Below are positions 1 through 17,705 of a stretch of DNA of 64,000 nucleotides, in pieces (within the stretch, counting starts at the first letter, position 1; every line of letters begins with the position of its first letter). Source of the stretch: Penium margaritaceum (taxonomy: Eukaryota; Streptophyta; Zygnematophyceae; Desmidiales; Peniaceae); NCBI GenBank assembly GCA_023375785.1, contig SZWC01000509.1, forward strand, positions 1 through 64,000. Reading direction: 5' to 3'. Position numbers and translations under genes: made by a program. The notes under the pieces are model-generated. The model made no database searches, had not been told where the DNA came from, and saw only the letters and a program-made list of their open reading frames with translations.

Positions 1-6945
<6,945 letters not shown>

Positions 6946-7207
6946 GTGTTGGCCTGGAAAACGTGGTGTGGCCATCGTATTCAATGGAATGTGTTGTACT
7001 TTAGTGGAATATCATATGGCGGTATTATATGGAAATGTGTTCGTATTGGTGAGACTTTCCTTCTGTGAGAGATTCGCAATGTTCAACGAATTGTAGATCC
7101 TCTATATCCATTGTGTGAATTCACATGTAGGTAAAATTTGTGAAGAGGATTTGAAGATGACTGAGTGTACTTGAGACCTGATGATTTCACTTGAAAGTAA
7201 TCAGATG
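6946..7207. other. single-copy spacer, no gene seen
   Basis: Sequence between the satellite and the left end of the first DNA transposon. I see no repeat or coding signal. Confidence 0.6.
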
Positions 7208-7239
7208 TACCGCACTGTCGGGCAAATTCGTTCAAATTT
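7208..7239 (+). repeat. left terminal inverted repeat of pogo-like element 1
   Basis: Begins TACCGCACTGTCGGGC and continues into TTCAAATT. It pairs with 9718-9749, where the same order of blocks is seen on the other strand (TACCGTACTGTCAGGC, then GTTCAAATT). The leading TA is the presumed target duplication. Confidence 0.85.
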
Positions 7240-7522
7240 TAGTTCTCCTTTTTGTGCCATTCATATTCTCCCAAAATGTGGCATTTTTGAATTATTATTG
7301 GGGTCGTCCAACCACACTTTCTTGGAATAGCCGAGTTATCATTTTCGCCCATCGATCGAGGTCTGGTGAAAAAAAATAGGAGGCCTCGGTAAGTCATACT
7401 TTGGATTGCCAAACTTCAAACATTGGAGGCGACAAGCACGGTCAACCATCAGATCGTGACAGCGCCTTGCGAGCCTGATGTGTACGTGACACATCTGTCT
7501 TGCCACTCCGCACTACCGCAGA

Positions 7523-9474
7523 ATGCCAAGCCGTCGAGGAGGTACAAGTGATGACGCCCCTCCGCTGACCCAACCAGCCAACCGGTCCCAACCAGCCACG
7601 ATGAAGTCGCTACTCGACTTCAACTTGAAGCCCCTCAACTGTGAGGAGGCTGCTGCCCAGCGCGACCGCCATTTCAACCTGCACAAGGTCCTCCATCCGA
7701 AGCCCTGAAAGATTCCGAAGAAGCGGCCAGTCGGCCGCCCGCCCAAGAATCCTGATAGGCTTCTGCTCGCACCTGTGGACTCCCCCGCAGCCCCGACAAC
7801 TGTTGCGGGTACCGTGAAAACCCAGCTTCCAATGGCACCAACACAAGCTCCTGCAGCAGACGCACCCACGGAGAACGAGAACCCCCAAAAACCAGACGCA
7901 CCCGCTTTGAATGAGCGTGGCGCGTACGTGAATTGGTTGGGAGATGGTCATCACCCACGGATTCACAACGCCATGCTTGCTGTGGGAATGCCTACCAAGC
8001 CTCAAAGCTTCTGCACAAGATGTACCGTGAACCTAGTGACCGTTGCGTGTATGACCAGATTGCACCTTCAACTATCTGTGGGTGGTACAAGAAGAATTCC
8101 ACCAAAGTCGACGCCAAGTTCACCAAGTTCTTGACACACAGAGAAGAGATCAAGGTTCGAGGACCAATGAATCATCGGACACATGGAGACATGGGACACC
8201 GAGCTTCCTCGACCGCCATCCGGGCTTTGCGGACATCATCATCTCTACTGTGTCTGAAATGCGGGCTGCAGGCACAGTCATCAACTCCTCCAATCTTCGC
8301 AGTGTGCTGCATGCCCCCACGAAAGAGCACCACCCTGAGGAGCTTCCTTCCAATGGCAGTGCAATGACCCTCTCTCGTTCGTGGACTCGTGATGTTGTCC
8401 ACACCCGCGTCAAATGGTCCTACCGATGTGGGACTATGGTAGCGCAAAAGCTGCCATCAAACTGGGAAAATCTCATGCTCACCATGCACAAGCGCATTGC
8501 AGCGCTTATGGAGATGAAAAAGGTGGAGCCCGAGTGCATGGTCAATGGCTACCACACTGGAAATTCACTTGTACCAATGGGTAAGTCCATGTGTTTTAGC
8601 ACTCCCCTTCTTGTCTTTTAGCATGTCCATACAACTGCTAACCATCCATTTCTTCAACGTGCAGGTGACCACACCTACGCTCCGACCGGCTCCAAGGAGG
8701 TGTCCATTCAAGCGCTTGACGACAAGTGCCAAATAACAGCCCTAGAGGCATCAACAATGGCGGGTGAGCTCCTCCCACTACAGATCATCTACGCCGGCAA
8801 GATGGTGCGCTGTCATCCCGACAATGCGGACTCCCAAATCACAACTGAAGACTTGGACTTCTACATCACACACACGGACAACCATTGGGCAAACACCCAG
8901 ACTACTCGCGAGTGGATCACTCATGTCATCAACCCCTGGTACAAGAAGCAGTGTGCTGCAAGGAAAAAGGAGGTTGGGAAGCGTCAACCTCCTTAGCGTC
9001 ATTCTGCTCATGGACGCGTGGTGGCCCCACACGTCTCCCCAAATTTGTGACTTCATCAAGACACACTACCACTACATTCGCCTTCTTTTCATCCCGGCTG
9101 GTTGTACCTCCAAGGCACAGCCAGCCAATGTCGGTTTACAGCGCCCACTCAAGGCTGCAATTCAGGCACAGTACACCGAATGGCATTCCAATGAAGTGCG
9201 CATCAGCCTTGAGGCTGGGCGCCATGGCAAGGTGGAATTGGGCATGCCACGCATGCGAAACTTAGGGCTTTCATTGGTCTTGTCTTTTTGGCACCGACTG
9301 CAATGCAACAACAAGATTGATAAGCATGCATGGATGGCAAGTGACTTTGGGCGCTGTCTGGATGCTACCTTCCGCAAAGCTGCAACCAAAGAGGCAGTCA
9401 CGAAGAACATCACCCTGCTTGTCAGTCAAGTGGATTCCGAGCCCGAGGACAAAACCTCTCCTGCTGCTGCTTAG
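7523..9474 (+). pseudogene. pogo-like transposase, decayed
   Basis: Transposase that would cut and join the element's ends. From the N-terminus (ATG at 7523) I see an AT-hook (KKRPVGRPPK, near 7718-7750), a helix-turn-helix of the psq/CENP-B sort (APSTICGWYKK, near 8065-8100), a second DNA-binding part (SFLDRHPGFADI; LSRSWTRDVV) and a DDE_1 catalytic core. The core shows the second Asp in LLMDAWWP (near 9013) and the third in QPADVGLQRP (near 9127), with 37 residues between them. The position of the first catalytic Asp, NADHT in element 2, reads NGYHT here, so Asp appears to be Tyr. There is an in-frame TGA at 7706-7708 and about three frame changes (near 7990, 8190 and 8980). An 84-bp intron splits the core. 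It ends TSPAAA-stop at 9474. The family assignment is firm and the copy is dead. Confidence 0.8.
8581..8664 (+). other. 84-bp GT-AG intron in transposase 1
   Basis: Donor G|GTAAGTCC and acceptor ACGTGCAG|GTGAC. Removing it joins VPMG to DHTYAPTG in frame, which matches the order LVPAARFTFAPKG in element 2. The matching position of element 2 has no intron. Confidence 0.75.
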
Positions 9475-9717
9475 ATCGCTATTGTGACTGCTGTTTGGAG
9501 TTGTACCGTATCTGTACTCATTTTTTTTTTTTTTTACTTTTACATTGACTCATATGGACCTAGTCGAGACTGAGTTTACGTGAAAACCCGGGTGAAAGTG
9601 AATTTTTTTTGCAAACATCTTTGAATGAAAATTAACATAGAATGGCACAATTTTGAGAGGAATTCTCCCAAACCACGCATAATGCTTTTAGGTACACATG
9701 GGAAAACTTAAAAAATT

Positions 9718-9749
9718 AATTTGAACTTTTACCGCCTGACAGTACGGTA
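9718..9749 (-). repeat. right terminal inverted repeat of pogo-like element 1
   Basis: Reverse complement reads TACCGTACTGTCAGGC, then GGTAAAAGTTCAAATT, matching the left end with a few mismatches in the middle. It ends in TA next to unique flank (GTTGAAATTG). Confidence 0.85.
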
Positions 9750-10129
9750 GTTGAAATTGATTGATTGTACTTGAAATCAGTCTTTTGTATAGAAATGTCA
9801 CTGTTTCCATCTGTAGGTCAAGCTTTGTCTTTCTCGGAAGGAGAAAAGATATTGTGCATCACCTGTGAGGAAAATGGCTCATAGTTGATAAATGCTGGAC
9901 TGTAAATTGTTGCAGAATCAAGTGAAGCTCTTGAAAAATCCATAAAACTTTGAAATGGCCTGAAAAGTCTTGAATTGTAACTTTAAAATAGCCAGAAAGC
10001 TTGAATAATAGATTTGAAATAGCCTGACAAGGCTTGAATTGTTGTGCATGTTGTTGACAGAATGAAACTGAACAGAACATCAATGAATGAAAATGAAAAG
10101 ATAACAAATGAAAACAATACGACACGAAA
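9750..10129. other. AT-rich spacer, no gene seen
   Basis: About 380 bases right of the first transposon. It contains several near-repeats of the phrase 'gcctgaaaagtcttgaatt' between about 9958 and 10045, but no coding signal. Confidence 0.5.
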
Positions 10130-11640
10130 TTGATTGGAACAGAATGCTACAGAATAACATCTACATCAACACTTGCACCCACACCAACACAAACATTGAC
10201 CCAACACCAACACAACAATGAGGCAGAAATCAACATTGACTTTCACATGAACATGACCATCAACCTTGACATCAACATTGACATCAATGTCAACCTTGAC
10301 ACTTACACCTCCACAATCTTCACACACCCGCCTCTACGACCTTCCACCTCCACTTTCACCTTTACCATCCTAGATCTCCACCCCCACCTCCACCTCCACC
10401 TCCAGGTCTACCTCCACCTCCGCCTCCACCATCCTCCACCTCCACCACGCTTACCTCCACCACCCTCCACATCCAACACCATCCATCTCCAGCACAACCT
10501 CCACCTTCACCTCCACATTCACCTCCACCTCCACATTCACCTCCACATTCACCTCCACCACCCTCCACCTCCACTTGTCATGTGCCATGACGTCATTCAC
10601 ATCATAGCACACATCATCATATCAAATCACACATTTATGTCTATGTGTCAATGTAAAATTCTACGTCCACCACCCTCCACCTCCACCTCCACCTCCACCC
10701 TCACCTCCACCTTCTCCTCCACCTCTACCACGCTCCAGCTCCCTCCATCTCCACCTCCACCACCCTCCACCCTCCACCTCGAATTCCCATGTACCATACC
10801 GTCCTTTACATCACAGCACAAACATCACATTGTCTCTGATATCTATGCCTATGTCTACATCTGTCTCCACCACCCTCCACCTCCAACACCTTCTACCTCC
10901 ACCATCCTTCACTTACACCACCCTACACCTCCACCTCCACCTCCACCTCCACCTCAATCTTCACCTGCACCTCCACCCCCACCTCCACCACCCTCCACCT
11001 CCACTTCAAATGTGCCATGATGTTGCACACATCACAGCACACAGCATTTCTTCGCATCACATTACGTCTATGTATATGTATACCTCCTCTATCCTCCACC
11101 TCCAACACTCTCCACCTACTCGACCCTCCACCTTCACCATCCTCCACCTCCACCTCCACTTCCACCTTCGCCGTCCTCCACCTCCACTTGCCATGTGCCA
11201 TGATCAAACACATCACAACACACATAATCATATCACATCACATATCTATGCCTACATCTGCCTCATCATCTTCCACCTCCAACACCCTCCACCTCCACCA
11301 CCCTCCACCTTCACCACCCTCAACCTCCATCTCCACCTCCACTTCCACCTCCATCTCCCTCCACCTCCACTTGTCATGTGCCAAAAGGTCATTCACATCG
11401 TAGCACACATCACTATATCGAATCAGCAATCTATGTCTACGTCTTCCTCATCACCTTCCACCTCGAACACCCTCCATCCCCACCACCCTCCACCTTCACC
11501 AATCTCCACCTCCACTTGTCATATGCCATGATGTCTTTTACATCACAGACACATTATCACAATACATCACTTACCTATAACTATGTCTTGTCTATGTCTA
11601 CATCTGCTTCCACACACTGGCATTCCATCACGTAACATGT
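10130..11640. repeat. composite CTCCAC minisatellite, about six higher-order units
   Basis: Long runs of CTCCAC/CACCTC alternate with a ~75-base spacer that starts CATGTGCCATGA and ends near TCTATGTCTACATCTGC. Spacers start near 10577, 10787, 11007, 11195, 11376 and 11520, so higher-order units run about 145-220 bases. The plus strand is almost free of G in the runs, and the minus strand is GGAGGTGG-rich. Long open frames rich in His, Leu and Pro on the plus strand are a by-product of the 6-base period and are not genes. Confidence 0.9.
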
Positions 11641-11644
11641 CACA

Positions 11645-11674
11645 GATGAGAGAGAGGGAGAGAGACAGAGAGAG

Positions 11675-11712
<38 letters not shown>
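11645..11712. repeat. (GA)n microsatellite
   Basis: About 68 bases of AGAG repeat, with a pure run of about 35 bases at its right half. Confidence 0.95.
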
Positions 11713-11713
<1 letters not shown>

Positions 11714-11784
11714 TAACTTACCTTCAAGCTTGACTTGTAACTTGACTGGAAAGTTGACTTGATACATGCCTTCAAACTTTTACA

Positions 11785-11905
11785 AAGCGGCCTTCAATAG
11801 TCTTCCGTAAAAAATCTTCAATAGTCAAATCAAAGTTCTTCAATAAAGCGGCCTTCAATAGTCTTCAATAGTCTTCGGTCAATGGTCTTCAGTCAATAAT
11901 CTTCG
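11785..11905. repeat. degenerate CTTCAATAGTCTTC tandem repeat
   Basis: Several imperfect copies of CTTCAATAGT/CTTCGGTCAA are packed in 120 bases. The phrase AAAGCGGCCTTCAATAGTCTTC occurs near 11786 and again near 11847. Confidence 0.7.
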
Positions 11906-12359
11906 ATAATGAACACATGCAAAACATTCACACACACATGCAAAACAGTCNNNNNNNNNNNNNNNNNNNNNNNNNNNNNNNNNNNNNNNNNNNNNNNNNN
12001 NNNNNNNNNNNNNNNNNNNNNNNNNNNNNNNNNNNNNNNNNNNNNNNNNNNNNNNNNNNNNNNNNNNNNNNNNNNNNNNNNNNNNNNNNNNNNNNNNNNN
12101 NNNNNNNNNNNNNNNNNNNNNNNNNNNNNNNNNNNNNNNNNNNNNNNNNNNNNNNNNNNNNNNNNNNNNNNNNNNNNNNNNNNNNNNNNNNNNNNNNNNN
12201 NNNNNNNNNNNNNNNNNNNNNNNNNNNNNNNNNNNNNNNNNNNNNNNNNNNNNNNNNNNNNNNNNNNNNNNNNNNNNNNNNNNNNNNNNNNNNNNNNNNN
12301 NNNNNNNNNNNNNNNNNNNNNNNNNNNNNNNNNNNNNNNNNNNNNNACACACACACACA

Positions 12360-12433
<74 letters not shown>

Positions 12434-12632
12434 AAAAACACTCATACACACATAAAAAACAGTCACACACAGATGCAAAACAATCACACACATGCAAAAC
12501 AGTCACACACACGTAAAGCAATCACACACATGTAAAACATTCACACACACATACAAAATAGTCACAAACACATAAGGAACGGTCATACAAATGCAAAACA
12601 AGTCACACACATGCAAAACAGTCGAGTTATGG
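11906..12632. repeat. ACACATGCAAAACAGTC minisatellite with (AC)n core
   Basis: Units like ACACACATGCAAAACAGTC flank a pure AC dinucleotide run (12347-12432) and a sequence gap. The same family returns at 15521-16620, on the other side of the 13-15 kb array. All open frames through this block are low-complexity or run through N. Confidence 0.9.
11951..12346. other. assembly gap (396 N)
   Basis: A run of 396 N inside an AC-rich minisatellite, which is a typical place for assembly to fail. The true length is unknown. Confidence 0.99.
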
Positions 12633-13009
12633 TGAATCATCTCCTTTTAATACACTATGCTACATGTGCATATTAAATCCTGTTTAAGAATACTTCCCAG
12701 AAGCTTGCATCGAGATGTTTTAACACTATGTCCCTTTTTAACACTATGTCTTTAGTAGAAGTCACCTGAAAATTTTCAACATAAAAATGTTCTGTCCATG
12801 TTTCTGAATTGGAATCTTGTAGTTAAAAACGAATGCTCATGCATTGTGACGTTTCTTAAGAAGCCTAAATATGTCCTTTCATTTATGCATCAGTTGTTTT
12901 ACTTTTTGTATTCCTCTCACATAACCCGCATGGTCCTAAACCCGTCGTTTCCTTCGATATATGTGCATATGACAAATTACGATGATATCCTCATAGGAGT
13001 ATGGTCACC
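12633..13009. other. AT-rich spacer, no gene seen
   Basis: About 380 bases with no repeat or convincing coding signal. The longest open frame here starts at 12798 and runs into the poly-C tract. Confidence 0.5.
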
Positions 13010-15060
13010 ATTTGCTCGACGACGCCCCCCTCCCCCCCCCTCCTGAAAAAACCTCTAGTGTATTGGGGAAGTGTATTGGGGATTGTAATGGAGGAACAAG
13101 GTTTTTTTTTTACCTTGTGTAACGGCAGGTCTGCACCTCCCTCCAAATACACTAGTTTAGAAAAGAAGGCTCCCCCTGCTACACTCTCCAGTACACCACT
13201 CCAATACACTTTCAACTGCTGGGGGGGGGGGGGATCAAGATACAAGGACCCCCCTCCCCCCCTCCCTCCTCCGAAGTAGACGAGCATATTGCGTTACTGT
13301 AGCTAGGAGGAAATCTGGTAGGTAGAATAAGAGTAGACTTGTGTACATATACATTAAGTACTTGTAAGCCGTCGATTGCAAGCATCCGATGTCTCTCGCT
13401 TCATCTACATAACCAGCTCCAAGATTGTACACAAACAGTTAAGTGTACTTTGACCCCACCACAACAGGATCCCAAGTGGATCCCCCTCTCTCCCCCCTCC
13501 CCTCCCCCTTCCCCCCCCTCCCCCCGCAAAACCCTCTAGTGTATTGCGGAAGTGTACTGGGGAGTGTATTAGAGATCCAAAGTTTTTTCAGACTTTTGTA
13601 ACGGCCAGGTCCGCACCTCCCTCTGAATAAACTAGTTTATAAAAGAAGGCTCCCCCAGCTACACTCTCCAATACACCACCCCAATACACTTTCACCTGGA
13701 GAGGGGTCCGGATAGAAGGACCCCCCCCCCCCCCCCCCCCCCCCCCCCGAAGTGGACGAGTGTATTGCGGGAGTGTAGCTGGGAGTGTATCTGGGAAAAA
13801 GGAAAAAAACAGAGTTGTGTACATCTATATTAAGTACTTGTAAGCCATCGATTTTAAGCATCCAATGTCTCTTGCTTCGTTTACATAACCAGGTACAAAA
13901 CTGTGCACAAAAATTTCAGTGTACTTCGACCCCTCCACAACGGGACCCCAAGTGGATCCCCCACGGCCCCCCGCAAAACCCTCTAGTGTATTGGGGAAGT
14001 GTGTTGGGGAGTGTATTGGGAGAACGAAGTTTTTTGGACCTGTATAATGACAGGTCCGCACCTCCCTCCAAATACACTAGTTTGAAAGAGAAGGCCCCCC
14101 CACCTACACTCTCCAATACACCACCCCAATACACTTTCAACTGCTGGGGGGGGGGGGGGTCCAAATAGAAGGACCCCCCCCCCCTCCTCCAAAGTGGACG
14201 AGTGTATTACATGAGTGTAGTAGGGAGTGTATCTGGTAGAAAGGAAAAGAACAGACCTGTGTACATCTACACTATATACTTTTAAGCCATTGATTTCAAG
14301 CAGATGATGTCTCTCACTCCGTCTACATAACCAGCTACAAGACTAACCACAAACAGTTCAATGTACTTTGACCTCATCACAACTGGACCCCAAGTGAATC
14401 CCTTCTCCTCAAAAAAACCTCTAGTGTATTGGGGAAGTGTATTGGGGAGTGCATTGGGAGAATGGAGATTTTTTGGGCTTGTGTAACAATAGTTCCGCAC
14501 CTCCCTTTGAATACATTAGTTTCAAAAAGAAGGCTCCCCCAGATACACTGTCCAATACACCATCCCAATACACTTTCAACTTCTGGAGGAGGGGGATCCG
14601 GATACAAGGAACCCCCCCTCCCCCTCCCAAAGTGGACGAGTGTGTTGTAAGAGTGTAGCTGGGAGTGTATCTGGTAGAAAGAAAGAAAAAATAGACTTGT
14701 GTACATCTACAATAAGTACTTGTAAACCATCGATTTCAAGCATCCGACATCTCTCGCTTTGTCTACATAACCAGCTATAAGGCTGTACATTAACAGTTTA
14801 GTGTACTTCAGCCCCACCACAACGGAATCCGAACTGCCCTCCCCCCCCCCCCCCCCCCCCCCATCCCCCACAAAACCCTCGATTATATCGGCAAATTGTA
14901 TCGAAGAGTGTATCAAGGAAACAAATTATGTTTGGACTTTTGTATCAGCATATCCACACTTCCCTCCAAATACACTAATTTAAAACAGAAGGCTTCTCCA
15001 GATACACTCTCCAATACACCACCCCAATAAACTTTTGAGTGGGAGAAGGGGGGAAGAGCA
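13010..15060. repeat. ~450-bp tandem array, five units with poly-C tracts
   Basis: The landmark CCTCTAGTGTATTGGGGAAG returns near 13053, 13533, 13979 and 14418, with a decayed form near 14875, so the spacing is about 440-480. Each unit has the same order: GTGTATTGGGGA direct repeats, a spacer with GGTCCGCACCTCCCTCC, inverted copies (TACACTCTCCAATACACC), CAACTGCTGGGG plus poly-G, poly-C, AAGTGGACGAGTGTATTGCG, GTAAGCCATCGATTTCAAGC, and CCACAACGGGATCCCAAGTG. Poly-C runs reach about 27 bases (13720-13748). The units are far more alike to each other than to anything else in the window. No coding sequence is seen. Confidence 0.92.
13057..13211. repeat. long imperfect hairpin, first of five
   Basis: The left arm AGTGTATTGGGGAAGTGTAT and onward (13057-13090) is complementary to the right arm ending CCAATACACTTTC (13181-13211). 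In the clearest unit (from 13979) about 26 of 31 arm positions pair by eye. The loop of about 90 bases carries a third copy of the motif (CCAAATACACTAG), so two alternative foldings are possible. The same arms recur in each tandem unit. Confidence 0.7.
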
Positions 15061-15520
15061 GACTCGAGTAGTACCATGTAGATCACACGATCGACAGTCA
15101 GCGGAAGGAATATTGAGCTTTGACCAGTCCATCGAGTGTTGGACTATATCCCACAGACACGGTAATCTTCCACGTTACACCTGTGCAGAATTAAGTACAA
15201 TTTAGATAAGGATTGAATATTACAAAAATTGCAAAAAATGTAGAATGTGCACTTTGTATACATAATTTGAAGCAAAGTTATGATTGAAGACATTGTATAC
15301 ATTAAACTAATTTTTTGTGATATTTTTAATGAACCCTGTTGTGAAGAAAGGTCATGGAAATTCAGGTGTTGATGTACACATGGTATGAACTTGAGTCTAA
15401 GGAGAGACTTTCTAGAAACATTGTCCATTTTCTAGGTTTCTTTCATGGAAGGATCCTCACCATATGTTTTTCTCTCATACACACATTAGAATGTGTATTG
15501 ATTTGGGATGATTGGGCATA
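15061..15520. other. AT-rich spacer, no gene seen
   Basis: About 460 bases between the tandem array and the second AC minisatellite. No repeat or coding signal is recognised. Confidence 0.5.
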
Positions 15521-16620
15521 AATGAAACAGTCACACACATGTAAAGGATACCCACATATGAAAAACAGTCACACACATGCAAACAGTCACCCACACATGT
15601 AAAACAGTCACACACACATGTCAAAGTCACAAAAACATGCAAAACAGTCACACATATGCAACACAGACACAAAAACATGAAAAGCAGTCACACGTATGGA
15701 CAACAGTCATACACACATGAAAAACAGTCTAATACACATGCAAAACAATTGCACACACATACAAAACAGTCACAGACATGCAAAACAGATACACACACAT
15801 CCAAAACAGTCACACATATAAAAATCAGTCACACACATGCAAAGCAATGCAAACATTGACACACATGCAGCACAATCACACATGCAAAACAGTCACATGC
15901 CTATGTAAAACAGTCACACACATGCAAATTAGACATACACGTATGCGAACACACACACACACACTCACACACACACACACGCACACACACACACACACAC
16001 ACACGCATATACACATATAAAAAACAGATACTCACACATACACACATACAAAATAGACACACACACACACACACACACATCCACACATACAAGCAAAACA
16101 GTCAAACACACATGCAAAAAAGCCACAAACACATGAACAACAGTCACACACACGCAAATGAGTCACACACATGCAAAACAGTCACACAATCATGCAGAAC
16201 AATCACACACACACACACACACACACGCATATACACATATAAAAAACAGATACTCACACATACACACATACAAAATAGACACACACACACACACACACAC
16301 ATCCACACATACAAGCAAAACAGTCAAACACACATGCAAAAAAGCCACAAACACATGAACAACAGTCACACACACGCAAATGAGTCACACACATGCAAAA
16401 CAGTCACACAATCATGCAGAACAATCACACACACACACACACACACACGCATATACACATATAAAAAACAGATACTCACACATACACACATACAAAATAG
16501 ACACACACACACACACACACACATGTAAAACAGTCACACACATATGAAAAACAGTCCCATATATGAAAAACAGTCACACATATGCAAAACTGCCACACAC
16601 ATGAAATAGAGTCACACATA
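15521..16620. repeat. ACACATGCAAAACAGTC minisatellite, second block
   Basis: Degenerate 17-21-base units (CACACATGCAAAACAGTCA and variants with TATGAAAAACAGTC) with pure AC runs between. It is the same family as 11906-12632. Confidence 0.9.
16005..16523. repeat. 222-bp tandem duplication, about 2.3 copies
   Basis: GCATATACACATATAAAAAA starts at 16005, 16227 and 16449, spaced exactly 222. The two full copies look identical by eye, including a pure AC run. This indicates a recent duplication or an assembly repeat. Confidence 0.92.
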
Positions 16621-16809
16621 TACCGTACTTCCAACATATATTTGCATATGAATTAATGAAACAAAACATTTAATCCCGGGGAGAAATTACTCCTGTTTGG
16701 TTTGGTAACAGACTGAAATTCACCTAGACTTTAGTTCAGTTTTTTGCGGACAAGATGAACTCCGGCTGTTGGATTGTCTGATCCAGCATCACATCCAATG
16801 TTTGAGAAT
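16621..16809. other. spacer with a lone TACCGTACTTCCAA
   Basis: Unique sequence after the AC block. It begins with TACCGTACTTCCAAC, which resembles the ends of the pogo-like elements, but no inverted partner was found. Confidence 0.4.
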
Positions 16810-17220
16810 TCCAGTGAGAGATGAGAGATGAAAGATGAGAGATGAGAGATGAGAGATGAGAGGTGAGAGATGAGATATGAGAGGTGAGAGATGATAGATG
16901 AGAGATGAGATATGAGAGATGAGAGATGGCAGGTATGAGATGAGAGATGAGACATGAAAGATGAGACATGAGACATGAGACATGAGAGATGAGATGTGAG
17001 ACATGAGATTTGAGAGATGAGAGATGAGAGATGAGAGATGAGAGATGAGAGATGACAGGAAGGAGATAAGAGATCATACATGAGAGATGAGAGATGAGAC
17101 ATGAGAAATGAGAGATGAGAAATGAGAGACGAGAGATAGATGATGAGAGGTGGCAGATAGAAGATGAGAGGTGAGAGATGAGAGATGAGAGATAAGATAT
17201 GAGAGATGAGATATGAGAGG
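16810..17220. repeat. (GAGATGA)n heptamer array, left arm
   Basis: About 58 heptamers of GAGATGA with scattered variants (GAGGTGA, GACATGA, GATATGA). It is followed by a ~45-base spacer and then the complementary array. Confidence 0.93.
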
Positions 17221-17264
17221 TGCAAGTGGGAGCGATGATCTCACCATCTCTCATATACAATCTG

Positions 17265-17705
17265 TTATCTCTTGTACCTCTCATCTCTCATCTCTCATCT
17301 CTCATCTCTCATCTTTCATCTCTCATCTCTCATCTCTCATCTCTCATCTCTAATCCTTCATCTCTCTCCTCTCATCTCTCATCTCTCATCTCTCATCTCT
17401 CATCTTTCATCTCTCATCTCTCATCTCTCATCTCTCATCTCTAATCCTTCATCTCTCTCCTCTCATCTCTCATCTCTCATCTCTCATCTCTCATGTCGTA
17501 ACTCTCATCTCTCATCTCTCATCTCTCACCTCCCACCTCTCACCTCTCATTTCTCATCTCTCACCTCTCACCTCTCATTTCTCATCTCTCATCACTCATC
17601 TCTCATGTCGTAACTCTCATCTCTCATCTCTCATCTCTCACCTCCCACCTCTCACCTCTCATTTCTCATCTCTCACCTCTCACCTCTCATTTCTCATCTC
17701 TCATC
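17265..17705. repeat. (TCATCTC)n heptamer array, right arm
   Basis: Reverse-complement heptamers of the preceding block. Internal duplications have periods that are multiples of seven: TAATCCTTCATCTCTCTCC at 17351 and 17442 (91 bases), and TCATGTCGTAACTCTC at 17491 and 17603 (112 bases). Confidence 0.93.

Larger units (their letters stand above)
7208..9749 (+). mobile_element. pogo/Tc1-mariner-like DNA transposon 1
   Basis: The element is bounded by inverted repeats of about 30 bases that start TACCGCACTGTCGGGC on the left and, read inward on the other strand, TACCGTACTGTCAGGC on the right. Both ends carry the TA expected as the target duplication of the Tc1/mariner/pogo superfamily. The element is 2.54 kb and holds one decayed transposase gene of the DDE_1 kind on the plus strand. 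A second, related element lies at 50970-53721 with different terminal repeats. This copy is non-autonomous because its gene is broken and a catalytic residue appears lost. Confidence 0.85.

Noticed and set aside
10130-11531. 296- and 233-codon frames rich in His, Leu, Pro, Ser and Thr
   Set aside because: They arise from a 6-base repeat without stop codons; composition follows the CTCCAC unit.
11879-12535. About 200-codon frames
   Set aside because: They run through 396 N and AC repeats.
11906-16620. CRISPR-like regular spacing of AAAACAGTC
   Set aside because: Units are 17-21 bases with no unique spacers. It is a minisatellite in a eukaryotic genome.
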